A DNA stretch of 64,000 bases from Cylicocyclus nassatus. Taxonomy: Eukaryota; Nematoda; Chromadorea; Rhabditida; Strongylidae. Every line of letters begins with the position of its first letter. Within the stretch, counting starts at the first letter, position 1. The translations under genes and the position numbers were made by a program. The notes under the pieces were generated by a model. That model saw only the letters and a program-made list of their open reading frames with translations. It had not been told where the DNA came from and did no database searches. The stretch is from the NCBI GenBank assembly GCA_958299035.1, contig CATQJL010000079.1, forward strand, positions 558,001 through 622,000, written 5' to 3'. Below are positions 12,775 through 25,918 of this stretch, one piece after another.

Positions 12775-15700
12775 CACGAACGAGTGTCTGTCAAGGCTCA
12801 CGAAAGAGTGTCACAACCTACGAAGGAGTGTCAAGGCTCACGAAGGAGTGTCAAGGCCTACGAAGGAGTGTCAAGGCTCACGAAGGAGTGTCAAGGCCTA
12901 CGAAGGAGTGTCAAGGCTCACGAAGGAGTGTCAAGGCTCACGAAGGAGTGTCAAGGCTCACGAAGGAGTGTCAAGGCTCACGAAGGAGTGTCAAGGCTCA
13001 CGAAGGAGCGTCAAGGCCTACGAAGGAGTGTCAAGGCCTACGAAGGAGTGTCAAGGCTCACGAAGGAGTGTCAAGGCTCACGAAGGAGTGTCAAGGCCTA
13101 CGAAGGAGTGTCAAGGCTCACGAAGGAGTGTCAAGGCTCACAAAGGAGTGTCAAGGCTCACGAAGGAGTGTCAAGGCTCACGAAGGAGTGCCAAGGCCTA
13201 CGAAGGAGTGTCAAGGCCCACGAAGGAGTGTCAAGGCTCACGAAGGAGTGTCAAGGCTCACCAAGGCACACGAAGGAGTGTCAAGGCTCACGAAGGAGTG
13301 TCAAGGCTCACGAAGGAGTGTCAAGGCTCACGAAGGAGTGTCAAGGCTCACGAAGGAGTGTCAAGGCCTACGAAGGAGTGTCAAGGCTCACGAAGGAGTG
13401 TCAAGGCCTACGAAGGAGTGTCAAGGCTCACGAAGGAGTGTCAAGGCCTACGAAGGAGTGTCAAGGCTCACGAAGGAGTGTCAAGGCTCACGAAGGAGTG
13501 TCAAGGCTCACGAAGGAGTGTCAAGGCCTACGAAGGAGTGTCAAGGCTCACGAAGGAGTGTCAAGGCCTACGAAGGAGTGTCAAGGCTCACGAAGGAGTG
13601 CAAAGGCCTACGAAGGAGTGTCAAGGCTCACGAAGGAGTGTCAAGGCTCACGAAGGAGTGTCAAGGCCTACGAAGGAGTGTCGAGGCACACGAAGGAGTG
13701 TCAAGGCTCACGAAGGAGTGTCAAGGCCTACGAAGGAGTGTCAAGGCTCACGAAGGAGTGTCAAGGCTCACGAAGGAGTGTCAAGGCTCACGAAGGAGTG
13801 TCAAGGCTCACGAAGGAGTGTCAAGGCTCACGAAGGAGTGTCTGTCAAGGCTCACGAAGGAGTGTCAAGGCCTACGAAGGAGTGTCAAGGCCTACGAAGG
13901 AGAGTCAAGGCCTACGAAGGAGTGTCAAGGCTCACGAAGGAGTGTCAAGGCCTACGAAGGAGTGTCAAGGCTCACGAAGGAGTGTCAAGGCTCACGAAGG
14001 AGTGTCAAGGCTCACGAAGGAGTGTCAAGGCTCACGAAAGAGTGTCAAGGACTACGAAGGAGTGTCAAGGCTCATGAAGGAGTGTCAAGGCTCACGAAGG
14101 AGTGTCAAGGCCTACGAAGGAGTGTCAAGGCTCACGAAGGAGTGTCAAGGCCTACGAAGGAGTGTCAAGGCTCACGAAGGAGTGTCAAGGCCTACGAAGG
14201 AGTGTCAAGGCTCACGAAGGAGTGCAAAGGCCTACGAAGGAGTGTCAAGGCTCACGAAGGAGTGTCAAGGCTCACGAAGGAGTGTCAAGGCCTACGAAGG
14301 AGTGTCGAGGCACACGAAGGAGTGTCAAGGCTCACGAAGGAGTGTCAAGGCCTACGAAGGAGTGTCAAGGCTCACGAAGGAGTGTCAAGGCTCACGAAGG
14401 AGTGTCAAGGCTCACGAAGGAGTGTCAAGGCTCACGAAGGAGTGTCAAGGCTCACGAAAGAGTGTCTGTCAAGGCTCACGAAGGAGTGTCAAGGCCTACG
14501 AAGGAGTGTCAAGGCCTACGAAGGAGAGTCAAGGCCTACGAAGGAGTGTCAAGGCTCACGAAGGAGTGTCAAGGCCTACGAAGGAGTGTCAAGGCTCACG
14601 AAGGAGTGTCAAGGCTCACGAAGGAGTGTCAAGGCTCACGAAGGAGTGTCAAGGCTCACGAAAGAGTGTCAAGGACTACGAAGGAGTGTCAAGGCTCATG
14701 AAGGAGTGTCAAGGCTCACGAAGGAGTGTCAAGGCCTACGAAGGAGAGTCAAGGCCTACGAAGGAGTGTCAAGGCTCAGGAAGGAGTGTCAAGGCCTACG
14801 AAGGAGTGTCAAGGCTCACGAAGGAGTGCCAAGGCCTACGAAGGAGTGTCAAGGCCTACGAAGGAGTGTCAAGGCTCACGAAGGAGTGTCAAGGCTCACG
14901 AAGGAGTGTCAAGGCTCACGAAGGAGTGTCAAGGCCTACGAAGGAGTGTCAAGGCTCACGAAGGAGTGTCAAGGCTCACGAAAGAGTGTCAAGGCCTACG
15001 AAGGAGAGTCAAGGCCTACGAAGGAGTGTCAAGGCCTACGAAGGAGTGTCAACGCTCACGAAGGAGTGTCAAGGCCTACGAAGGAGTGTCAAGGCTCACG
15101 AAGGAGTGTCAAGGCCTACGAAGGAGTGTCAAGGCTCACGAAGGAGTGTCAAGGCTCACGAAGGAGTGTCAAGGCTCACGAAGGAGTGTCAAGGCTCACG
15201 AAGGAGTGTCAAGGCCTACGAAGGAGAGTCAAGGCCTACGAAGGAGTGTCAAGGCCTACGAAGGAGTGTCAACGCTCACGAAGGAGTGCCAAGGCCTACG
15301 AAGGAGTGTCAAGGCTCACGAAGGAGTGTCAAGGCCTACGAAGGAGTGTCAAGGCTCACGAAGGAGTGTCAAGGCTCACGAAGGAGTGTCAAGGCTCACG
15401 AAGGAGTGTCAAGGCCTACGAAGGAGTGTCAAGGCTCACGAAGGAGTGTCAAGGCCTACGAAGGAGTGTCAAGGCTCACGAAGGAGTGTCAAGGACTACG
15501 AAGGAGTGTCAAGGCTCACGAAGGAGTGCAAAGGCCTACGAAGGAGTGTCAAGGCTCACGAAGGAGTGTCAAGGCTCACGAAGGAGTGTCAAGGCCTACG
15601 AAGGAGTGTCGAGGCACACGAAGGAGTGTCAAGGCTCACGAAGGAGTGTCAAGGCCTACGAAGGAGTGTCAAGGCTCACGAAGGAGTGTCAAGGCTCACG

Positions 15701-16560
15701 AAGGAGTGTCAAGGCTCACGAAGGAGTGTCAAGGCTCACGAAGGAGTGTCAAGGCTCACGAAGGAGTGTCTGTCAAGGCTCACGAAGGAGTGTCAAGGCC
15801 TACGAAGGAGTGTCAAGGCTCATGAAGGAGTGTCAAGGCTCACGAAGGAGTGTCAAGGCCTACGAAGGAGAGTCAAGGCCTACGAAGGAGTGTCAAGGCT
15901 CAGGAAGGAGTGTCAAGGCCTACGAAGGAGTGTCAAGGCTCACGAAGGAGTGTCAAGGCTCACGAAGGAGTGTCAAGGCCTACGAAGGAGTGTCAAGGCT
16001 CACGAAGGAGTGTCAAGGCCTACGAAGGAGTGTCAAGGCCTACGAAGGAGTGTCAAGGCTCACGAAAGAGTGTCAAGGCCTACGAAGGAGAGTCAAGGCC
16101 TACGAAGGAGTGTCAAGGCCTACGAAGGAGTGTCAACGCTCACGAAGGAGTGTCAAGGCCTACGAAGGAGTGTCAAGGCTCACGAAGGAGTGACAAGGCT
16201 CACGAAGGAGTGTCAAGGCCTACGAAGGAGTGTCAAGGCTCACGAAGGAGTGTCAAGGCTCACGAAGGAGTGTCAAGGCTCACGAAGGAGTGTCAAGGCT
16301 CACGAAGGAGTGTCAAGGCTCACGAAGGAGTGTCAAGGCTCACGAAGGAGTGTCAAGGCTCACGAAGGAGTGTCAAGGCCTACGAAGGAGTGTCAAGGCT
16401 CACGAAGGAGTGTCAAGGCCTACGAAGGAGTGTCAAGGCTCACGAAGGAGTGTCAAGGCTCACGAAGGAGTGTCAAGGCCTACGAAGGAGTGTCAAGGCA
16501 CACGAAGGAGTGTCAAGGCTCACGAAGGAGTGTCAAGGCCTACGAAGGAGTGTCAAGGCT

Positions 16561-16584
16561 CACGAACGAGTGTCTGTCAAGGCT
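16561..16584 (+). repeat. Isolated sixth copy of the CGAACGAG composite marker
   Basis: The same CGAACGAG 24-bp monomer, followed by CGAAAGAG and TGTCAAAACC, recurs here. It lies 3,786 bp after the copy at 12,775 and just inside the second 18.8-kb unit. It has no partner within the window, because its counterpart would lie upstream of position 1 (about -2,201). It is therefore a ready landmark for testing the tandem-duplication model. Confidence 0.85.
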
Positions 16585-19500
16585 CACGAAAGAGTGTCAA
16601 AACCTACGAAGGAGTGTCAAGGCTCACGAAGGAGTGTCAAGGCCTACGAAGGAGTGTCAAGGCTCACGAAGGAGTGTCAAGGCCTACGAAGGAGTGTCAA
16701 GGCTCACGAAGGAGTGTCAAGGCTCACGAAGGAGTGTCAAGGCTCACGAAGGAGTGTCAAGGCTCACGAAGGAGTGTCAAGGCTCACGAAGGAGCGTCAA
16801 GGCCTACGAAGGAGTGTCAAGGCCTACGAAGGAGTGTCAAGGCTCACGAAGGAGTGTCAAGGCTCAAGAAGGAGTGTCAAGGCCTACGAAGGAGTGTCAA
16901 GGCTCACGAAGGAGTGTCAAGGCTCACGAAGGAGTGTCAAGGCCTACGAAGGAGTGTCAAGGCTCACGAAGGAGTGTCAAGGCCTACGAAGGAGTGTCAA
17001 GGCTCACGAAGGAGTGTCAAGGCTCACGAAGGAGTGTCAAGGCTCACGAAGGAGTGTCAAGGCTCACGAAGGAGTGTCAAGGCTCACGAAGGAGCGTCAA
17101 GGCCTACGAAGGAGTGTCAAGGCCTACGAAGGAGTGTCAAGGCTCACGAAGGAGTGTCAAGGCTCACGAAGGAGTGTCAAGGCCTACGAAGGAGTGTCAA
17201 GGCTCACGAAGGAGTGTCAAGGCTCACAAAGGAGTGTCAAGGCTCACGAAGGAGTGTCAAGGCTCACGAAGGAGTGCCAAGGCCTACGAAGGAGTGTCAA
17301 GGCCCACGAAGGAGTGTCAAGGCTCACGAAGGAGTGTCAAGGCTCACCAAGGCACACGAAGGAGTGTCAAGGCTCACGAAGGAGTGTCAAGGCTCACGAA
17401 GGAGTGTCAAGGCTCACGAAGGAGTGTCAAGGCTCACGAAGGAGTGTCAAGGCCTACGAAGGAGTGTCAAGGCTCACGAAGGAGTGTCAAGGCCTACGAA
17501 GGAGTGTCAAGGCTCACGAAGGAGTGTCAAGGCCTACGAAGGAGTGTCAAGGCTCACGAAGGAGTGTCAAGGCTCACGAAGGAGTGTCAAGGCTCACGAA
17601 GGAGTGTCAAGGCCTACGAAGGAGTGTCAAGGCTCACGAAGGAGTGTCAAGGCCTACGAAGGAGTGTCAAGGCTCACGAAGGAGTGTCAAGGCCTACGAA
17701 GGAGTGTCAAGGCTCACGAAGGAGTGCAAAGGCCTACGAAGGAGTGTCAAGGCTCACGAAGGAGTGTCAAGGCTCACGAAGGAGTGTCAAGGCCTACGAA
17801 GGAGTGTCGAGGCACACGAAGGAGTGTCAAGGCTCACGAAGGAGTGTCAAGGCCTACGAAGGAGTGTCAAGGCTCACGAAGGAGTGTCAAGGCTCACGAA
17901 GGAGTGTCAAGGCTCACGAAGGAGTGTCAAGGCTCACGAAGGAGTGTCAAGGCTCACGAAGGAGTGTCAAGGCTCACGAAGGAGTGTCTGTCAAGGCTCA
18001 CGAAGGAGTGTCAAGGCCTACGAAGGAGTGTCAAGGCCTACGAAGGAGAGTCAAGGCCTACGAAGGAGTGTCAAGGCTCACGAAGGAGTGTCAAGGCCTA
18101 CGAAGGAGTGTCAAGGCTCACGAAGGAGTGTCAAGGCTCACGAAGGAGTGTCAAGGCTCACGAAGGAGTGTCAAGGCTCACGAAAGAGTGTCAAGGACTA
18201 CGAAGGAGTGTCAAGGCTCATGAAGGAGTGTCAAGGCTCACGAAGGAGTGTCAAGGCCTACGAAGGAGTGTCAAGGCTCACGAAGGAGTGTCAAGGCCTA
18301 CGAAGGAGTGTCAAGGCTCACGAAGGAGTGTCAAGGCCTACGAAGGAGTGTCAAGGCTCACGAAGGAGTGCAAAGGCCTACGAAGGAGTGTCAAGGCTCA
18401 CGAAGGAGTGTCAAGGCTCACGAAGGAGTGTCAAGGCCTACGAAGGAGTGTCGAGGCACACGAAGGAGTGTCAAGGCTCACGAAGGAGTGTCAAGGCCTA
18501 CGAAGGAGTGTCAAGGCTCACGAAGGAGTGTCAAGGCTCACGAAGGAGTGTCAAGGCTCACGAAGGAGTGTCAAGGCTCACGAAGGAGTGTCAAGGCTCA
18601 CGAAGGAGTGTCTGTCAAGGCTCACGAAGGAGTGTCAAGGCCTACGAAGGAGTGTCAAGGCCTACGAAGGAGAGTCAAGGCCTACGAAGGAGTGTCAAGG
18701 CTCACGAAGGAGTGTCAAGGCTCACGAAGGAGTGTCAAGGCTCACGAAGGAGTGTCAAGGCCTACGAAGGAGTGTCAACGCTCACGAAGGAGTGTCAAGG
18801 CCTACGAAGGAGTGTCAAGGCTCACGAAGGAGTGTCAAGGCTCACGAAGGAGTGTCAAGGCCTACGAAGGAGTGTCAAGGCTCACGAAGGAGTGTCAAGG
18901 CCTACGAAGGAGTGTCAAGGCTCACGAAGGAGTGTCAAGGCCTACGAAGGAGTGTCAAGGCTCACGAAGGAGTGCAAAGGCCTACGAAGGAGTGTCAAGG
19001 CTCACGAAGGAGTGTCAAGGCTCACGAAGGAGTGTCAAGGCCTACGAAGGAGTGTCGAGGCACACGAAGGAGTGTCAAGGCTCACGAAGGAGTGTCAAGG
19101 CCTACGAAGGAGTGTCAAGGCTCACGAAGGAGTGTCAAGGCTCACGAAGGAGTGTCAAGGCTCACGAAGGAGTGTCAAGGCTCACGAAGGAGTGTCAAGG
19201 CTCACGAAGGAGTGTCAAGGCCTACGAAGGAGTGTCAAGGCTCACGAAGGAGTGCAAAGGCCTACGAAGGAGTGTCAAGGCTCACGAAGGAGTGTCAAGG
19301 CTCACGAAGGAGTGTCAAGGCTCACGAAGGAGTGTCAAGGCTCACGAAGGAGTGTCAAGGCTCACGAAGGAGTGTTTGTCAAGGCTCACGAAGGAGTGTC
19401 AAGGCCTACGAAGGAGTGTCAAGGCCTACGAAGGAGAGTCAAGGCCTACGAAGGAGTGTCAAGGCTCACGAAGGAGTGTCAAGGCTCACGAAGGAGTGTC

Positions 19501-22112
19501 AAGGCTCACGAAGGAGTGTCAAGGCTCACGAAGGAGTGTCAAGGCTCACGAAGGAGCGTCAAGGCCTACGAAGGAGTGTCAAGGCCTACGAAGGAGTGTC
19601 AAGGCTCACGAAGGAGTGTCAAGGCTCAAGAAGGAGTGTCAAGGCCTACGAAGGAGTGTCAAGGCTCACGAAGGAGTGTCAAGGCTCACGAAGGAGTGTC
19701 AAGGCCTACGAAGGAGTGTCAAGGCTCACGAAGGAGTGTCAAGGCCTACGAAGGAGTGTCAAGGCTCACGAAGGAGTGTCAAGGCTCACGAAGGAGTGTC
19801 AAGGCTCACGAAGGAGTGTCAAGGCTCACGAAGGAGTGTCAAGGCTCACGAAGGAGCGTCAAGGCCTACGAAGGAGTGTCAAGGCCTACGAAGGAGTGTC
19901 AAGGCTCACGAAGGAGTGTCAAGGCTCACGAAGGAGTGTCAAGGCCTACGAAGGAGTGTCAAGGCTCACGAAGGAGTGTCAAGGCTCACAAAGGAGTGTC
20001 AAGGCTCACGAAGGAGTGTCAAGGCTCACGAAGGAGTGCCAAGGCCTACGAAGGAGTGTCAAGGCCCACGAAGGAGTGTCAAGGCTCACGAAGGAGTGTC
20101 AAGGCTCACCAAGGCACACGAAGGAGTGTCAAGGCTCACGAAGGAGTGTCAAGGCTCACGAAGGAGTGTCAAGGCTCACGAAGGAGTGTCAAGGCTCACG
20201 AAGGAGTGTCAAGGCCTACGAAGGAGTGTCAAGGCTCACGAAGGAGTGTCAAGGCCTACGAAGGAGTGTCAAGGCTCACGAAGGAGTGTCAAGGCCTACG
20301 AAGGAGTGTCAAGGCTCACGAAGGAGTGTCAAGGCTCACGAAGGAGTGTCAAGGCTCACGAAGGAGTGTCAAGGCCTACGAAGGAGTGTCAAGGCTCACG
20401 AAGGAGTGTCAAGGCCTACGAAGGAGTGTCAAGGCTCACGAAGGAGTGTCAAGGCCTACGAAGGAGTGTCAAGGCTCACGAAGGAGTGCAAAGGCCTACG
20501 AAGGAGTGTCAAGGCTCACGAAGGAGTGTCAAGGCTCACGAAGGAGTGTCAAGGCCTACGAAGGAGTGTCGAGGCACACGAAGGAGTGTCAAGGCTCACG
20601 AAGGAGTGTCAAGGCCTACGAAGGAGTGTCAAGGCTCACGAAGGAGTGTCAAGGCTCACGAAGGAGTGTCAAGGCTCACGAAGGAGTGTCAAGGCTCACG
20701 AAGGAGTGTCAAGGCTCACGAAGGAGTGTCAAGGCTCACGAAGGAGTGTCTGTCAAGGCTCACGAAGGAGTGTCAAGGCCTACGAAGGAGTGTCAAGGCC
20801 TACGAAGGAGAGTCAAGGCCTACGAAGGAGTGTCAAGGCTCACGAAGGAGTGTCAAGGCCTACGAAGGAGTGTCAAGGCTCACGAAGGAGTGTCAAGGCT
20901 CACGAAGGAGTGTCAAGGCTCACGAAGGAGTGTCAAGGCTCACGAAAGAGTGTCAAGGACTACGAAGGAGTGTCAAGGCTCATGAAGGAGTGTCAAGGCT
21001 CACGAAGGAGTGTCAAGGCCTACGAAGGAGTGTCAAGGCTCACGAAGGAGTGTCAAGGCCTACGAAGGAGTGTCAAGGCTCACGAAGGAGTGTCAAGGCC
21101 TACGAAGGAGTGTCAAGGCTCACGAAGGAGTGCAAAGGCCTACGAAGGAGTGTCAAGGCTCACGAAGGAGTGTCAAGGCTCACGAAGGAGTGTCAAGGCC
21201 TACGAAGGAGTGTCGAGGCACACGAAGGAGTGTCAAGGCTCACGAAGGAGTGTCAAGGCCTACGAAGGAGTGTCAAGGCTCACGAAGGAGTGTCAAGGCT
21301 CACGAAGGAGTGTCAAGGCTCACGAAGGAGTGTCAAGGCTCACGAAGGAGTGTCAAGGCTCACGAAGGAGTGTCTGTCAAGGCTCACGAAGGAGTGTCAA
21401 GGCCTACGAAGGAGTGTCAAGGCCTACGAAGGAGAGTCAAGGCCTACGAAGGAGTGTCAAGGCTCACGAAGGAGTGTCAAGGCTCACGAAGGAGTGTCAA
21501 GGCTCACGAAAGAGTGTCAAGGCCTACGAAGGAGAGTCAAGGCCTACGAAGGAGTGTCAAGGCCCACGAAGGAGTGTCAAGGCTCACGAAGGAGTGCCAA
21601 GGCCTACGAAGGAGTGTCAAGGCCCACGAAGGAGTGTCAAGGCTCACGAAGGAGTGTCAAGGCTCACGAAGGAGTGTCAAGGCCTACGAAGGAGTGTCAA
21701 GGCTCACGAAGGAGTGTCAAGGCTCACGAAGGAGTGTCAAGGCTCACGAAAGAGTGTCAAGGCCTACGAAGGAGAGTCAAGGCCTACGAAGGAGTGTCAA
21801 GGCCTACGAAGGAGTGTCAACGCTCACGAAGGAGTGTCAAGGCCTACGAAGGAGTGTCAAGGCTCACGAAGGAGTGTCAAGGCTCACGAAGGAGTGTCAA
21901 GGCCTACGAAGGAGTGTCAAGGCTCACGAAGGAGTGTCAAGGCCCACGAAGGAGTGTCAAGGCTCACGAAGGAGTGTCAAGGCTCACGAAGGAGTGTCAA
22001 GGCTCACGAAGGAGTGTCAAGGCCTACGAAGGAGTGTCAACGCTCACGAAGGAGTGTCAAGGCCTACGAAGGAGTGTCAAGGCTCACGAAGGAGTGTCAA
22101 GGCTCACGAAGG

Positions 22113-22138
22113 AGTACTCTGCGTTGATACCACTGCTT
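22113..22138 (-). other. Sequencing/PCR adapter left in the assembly (SMART-type primer)
   Basis: The 26 nt here, read on the - strand, start AAGCAGTGGTATCAACGCAG and end AGTACT. From memory this is the SMART/SMARTer PCR primer, which also serves as the amplification adapter of PacBio ultra-low-input libraries. The last three adapter bases (AGT on +) coincide with satellite sequence, so 23 nt (22,116-22,138) are foreign. They replace exactly 23 nt that are intact at 3,354-3,376 in the first copy, and the 20-bp phase continues undisturbed. The reverse-complement orientation is what the 3' end of an untrimmed + strand read would carry. There is no target-site duplication or other sign of a mobile element. 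Confidence 0.96.
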
Positions 22139-23966
22139 AAGGCTCACGAAGGAGTGTCAAGGCCTACGAAGGAGTGTCAAGGCTCACGAAGGAGTGTCAA
22201 GGCCTACGAAGGAGTGTCAAGGCTCACGAAGGAGTGCAAAGGCCTACGAAGGAGTGTCAAGGCTCACGAAGGAGTGTCAAGGCTCACGAAGGAGTGTCAA
22301 GGCCTACGAAGGAGTGTCGAGGCACACGAAGGAGTGTCAAGGCTCACGAAGGAGTGTCAAGGCCTACGAAGGAGTGTCAAGGCTCACGAAGGAGTGTCAA
22401 GGCTCACGAAGGAGTGTCAAGGCTCACGAAGGAGTGTCAAGGCTCACGAAGGAGTGCTTGTCAAGGCTCACGAAGGAGTGTCAAGGCCTACGAAGGAGTG
22501 TCAAGGCCTACGAAGGAGAGTCAAGGCCTACGAAGGAGTGTCAAGGCTCACGAAGGAGTGTCAAGGCTCACGAAGGAGTGTCAAGGCTCACGAAAGAGTG
22601 TCAAGGCCTACGAAGGAGAGTCAAGGCCTACGAAGGAGTGTCAAGGCCCACGAAGGAGTGTCAAGGCTCACGAAGGAGTGCCAAGGCCTACGAAGGAGTG
22701 TCAAGGCCCACGAAGGAGTGTCAAGGCTCACGAAGGAGTGTCAAGGCTCACGAAGGAGTGTCAAGGCCTACGAAGGAGTGTCAAGGCTCACGAAGGAGTG
22801 TCAAGGCTCACGAAGGAGTGTCAAGGCTCACGAAAGAGTGTCAAGGCCTACGAAGGAGAGTCAAGGCCTACGAAGGAGTGTCAAGGCCTACGAAGGAGTG
22901 TCAACGCTCACGAAGGAGTGTCAAGGCCTACGAAGGAGTGTCAAGGCTCACGAAGGAGTGTCAAGGCCTACGAAGGAGTGTCAAGGCTTACGAAGGAGTG
23001 TCAAGGCTCACGAAGGAGTGTCAAGGCTCACGAAAGAGTGTCAAGGCCTACGAAGGAGAGTCAAGGCCTACGAAGGAGTGTCAAGGCCTACGAAGGAGTG
23101 TCAACGCTCACGAAGGAGTGTCAAGGCCTACGAAGGAGTGTCAAGGCTCACGAAGGAGTGTCAAGGCTCACGAAGGAGTGTCAAGGCCTACGAAGGAGTG
23201 TCAAGGCTCACGAAGGAGTGTCAAGGCTCACGAAGGAGTGTCTGTCAAGGCTCACGAAGGAGTGTCAAGGCCTACGAAGGAGTGTCAAGGCCTACGAAGG
23301 AGAGTCAAGGCCTACGAAGGAGTGTCAAGGCTCACGAAGGAGTGTCAAGGCTCACGAAGGAGTGTCAAGGCTCACGAAAGAGTGTCAAGGCCTACGAAGG
23401 AGAGTCAAGGCCTACGAAGGAGTGTCAAGGCCCACGAAGGAGTGTCAAGGCTCACGAAGGAGTGCCAAGGCCTACGAAGGAGTGTCAAGGCCCACGAAGG
23501 AGTGTCAAGGCTCACGAAGGAGTGTCAAGGCTCACGAAGGAGTGTCAAGGCCTACGAAGGAGTGTCAAGGCTCACGAAGGAGTGTCAAGGCTCACGAAGG
23601 AGTGTCAAGGCTCACGAAAGAGTGTCAAGGCCTACGAAGGAGAGTCAAGGCCTACGAAGGAGTGTCAAGGCCTACGAAGGAGTGTCAACGCTCACGAAGG
23701 AGTGTCAAGGCCTACGAAGGAGTGTCAAGGCTCACGAAGGAGTGTCAAGGCTCACGAAGGAGTGTCAAGGCTCACGAAGGAGTGTCAAGGCTCACGAAGG
23801 AGTGTCAAGGCTCACGAAGGAGTGTCAAGGCCTACGAAGGAGAGTCAAGGCCTACGAAGGAGTGTCAAGGCCTACGAAGGAGTGTCAACGCTCACGAAGG
23901 AGTGTCAAGGCCTACGAAGGAGTGTCAAGGCTCACGAAGGAGTGTCAAGGCTCACGAAGGAGTGTA

Positions 23967-25918
23967 AAGGCTCACGAAGGAGTGTCAAGGCTCACGAAGG
24001 AGTGTCAAGGCCCACGAAGGAGTGTCAAGGCTCACGAAGGAGTGTCAAGGCTCACGAAGGAGTGTCAAGGCTCACGAAGGAGTGTCAAGGCCTACGAAGG
24101 AGTGTCAACGCTCACGAAGGAGTGTCAAGGCCTACGAAGGAGTGTCAAGGCTCACGAAGGAGTGTCAAGGCTCACGAAGGAGTGTCAAGGCCTACGAAGG
24201 AGTGTCAAGGCTCACGAAGGAGTGTCAAGGCCTACGAAGGAGTGTCAAGGCTCACGAAGGAGTGTCAAGGCCTACGAAGGAGTGTCAAGGCTCACGAAGG
24301 AGTGCAAAGGCCTACGAAGGAGTGTCAAGGCTCACGAAGGAGTGTCAAGGCTCACGAAGGAGTGTCAAGGCCTACGAAGGAGTGTCGAGGCACACGAAGG
24401 AGTGTCAAGGCTCACGAAGGAGTGTCAAGGCCTACGAAGGAGTGTCAAGGCTCACGAAGGAGTGTCAAGGCTCACGAAGGAGTGTCAAGGCTCACGAAGG
24501 AGTGTCAAGGCTCACGAAGGAGTGTCAAGGCTCACGAAGGAGTGTTTGTCAAGGCTCACGAAGGAGTGTCAAGGCCTACGAAGGAGTGTCAAGGCCTACG
24601 AAGGAGAGTCAAGGCCTACGAAGGAGTGTCAAGGCTCACGAAGGAGTGTCAAGGCTCACGAAGGAGTGTCAAGGCTCACGAAAGAGTGTCAAGGCCTACG
24701 AAGGAGAGTCAAGGCCTACGAAGGAGTGTCAAGGCCCACGAAGGAGTGTCAAGGCTCACGAAGGAGTGCCAAGGCCTACGAAGGAGTGTCAAGGCCCACG
24801 AAGGAGTGTCAAGGCTCACGAAGGAGTGTCAAGGCTCACGAAGGAGTGTCAAGGCCTACGAAGGAGTGTCAAGGCTCACGAAGGAGTTTCAAGGCTCACG
24901 AAGGAGTGTCAAGGCTCACGAAAGAGTGTCAAGGCTCACGAAGGAGTGTCAAGGCTCACGAAGGAGTGTCAAGGCTCACGAAGGAGTGTCAAGGCCCACG
25001 AAGGAGTGTCAAGGCTCACGAAGGAGTGTCAAGGCTCACGAAGGAGTGTCAAGGCTCACGAAGGAGTGTCAAGGCCTACGAAGGAGTGTCAACGCTCACG
25101 AAGGAGTGTCAAGGCCTACGAAGGAGTGTCAAGGCTCACGAAGGAGTGTCAAGGCTCACGAAGGAGTGTCAAGGCCTACGAAGGAGTGTCAAGGCTCACG
25201 AAGGAGTGTCAAGGCCTACGAAGGAGTGTCAAGGCTCACGAAGGAGTGTCAAGGCCTACGAAGGAGTGTCAAGGCTCACGAAGGAGTGCAAAGGCCTACG
25301 AAGGAGTGTCAAGGCTCACGAAGGAGTGTCAAGGCTCACGAAGGAGTGTCAAGGCCTACGAAGGAGTGTCGAGGCACACGAAGGAGTGTCAAGGCTCACG
25401 AAGGAGTGTCAAGGCCTACGAAGGAGTGTCAAGGCTCACGAAGGAGTGTCAAGGCTCACGAAGGAGTGTCAAGGCTCACGAAGGAGTGTCAAGGCTCACG
25501 AAGGAGTGTCAAGGCTCACGAAGGAGTGTTTGTCAAGGCTCACGAAGGAGTGTCAAGGCCTACGAAGGAGTGTCAAGGCCTACGAAGGAGAGTCAAGGCC
25601 TACGAAGGAGTGTCAAGGCTCACGAAGGAGTGTCAAGGCTCACGAAGGAGTGTCAAGGCTCACGAAAGAGTGTCAAGGCCTACGAAGGAGAGTCAAGGCC
25701 TACGAAGGAGTGTCAAGGCCCACGAAGGAGTGTCAAGGCTCACGAAGGAGTGCCAAGGCCTACGAAGGAGTGTCAAGGCCCACGAAGGAGTGTCAAGGCT
25801 CACGAAGGAGTGTCAAGGCTCACGAAGGAGTGTCAAGGCCTACGAAGGAGTGTCAAGGCTCACGAAGGAGTGTCAAGGCTCACGAAGGAGTGTCAAGGCT
25901 CACGAAAGAGTGTCAAGG
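23967..25918 (+). repeat. 984-bp tandem doublet, copy in the second 18.8-kb unit
   Basis: This is the doublet of 5,205-7,156 shifted by 18,762 bp. It carries the same TGTTTGTC 24-bp monomers (24,533 and 25,517) and the same private GGAGTTTC monomer at 24,883. Confidence 0.85.

Larger units (their letters stand above)
1..16066 (+). repeat. 18,762-bp higher-order unit, first copy (left end cut by the window)
   Basis: Positions 1-16,066 reappear at 18,763-34,828 with a constant offset of 18,762 bp. Shared private landmarks include the TGTAAAGG monomer at 5,201, the GGAGTTTC monomer at 6,121, AAGGTTCA at 7,334, the CGCG monomer at 8,179, TCACAACC at 12,811 and the 10-bp monomers at 1,345 and 13,259. 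Agreement ends at 16,067, where this copy reads CGAAAG and the second reads CGAAGG. If this is a simple tandem duplication, the unit begins 2,696 bp before the window. The period is accounted for by 915 monomers of 20 bp, 18 of 24 bp and 3 of 10 bp, which sum to 18,762. I compared landmarks and not every base. Confidence 0.9.
30..16193 (+). other. Giant open frame created by the repeat; not called as a gene
   Basis: This 5,387-codon frame opens at a GTG inside a monomer and ends at a chance TGA where TGTCAAGG has become TGACAAGG (about 16,191). It would encode endless copies of a 20-residue unit such as SRLTKECQGSRRSVKAHEGV. All three + frames encode the same peptide, because three 20-bp monomers equal 60 bp or 20 codons. 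The 24-bp and 10-bp monomers only switch which frame is read and never end it. Comparable frames occupy 18,248-32,839 and 22,194-34,838. There is no ATG-led start, signal peptide, unique N- or C-terminal domain, intron pattern or coding bias. Frames shorten right of 34.8 kb only because stop-bearing monomers become common there. Confidence 0.93.

Noticed and set aside
30..16193. A real giant repeat protein of more than 5,000 residues (and similar frames to 34.8 kb)
   Set aside because: All three + frames are equally open and encode the same peptide. Frame-shifting monomers are tolerated, the starts are GTGs inside the repeat, and there are no unique domains or flanking exons.
22105..22144. 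Insertion of a mobile element or a novel spacer at the non-satellite patch
   Set aside because: The patch is a length-neutral replacement without target-site duplication or terminal repeats, and it matches a known library primer.
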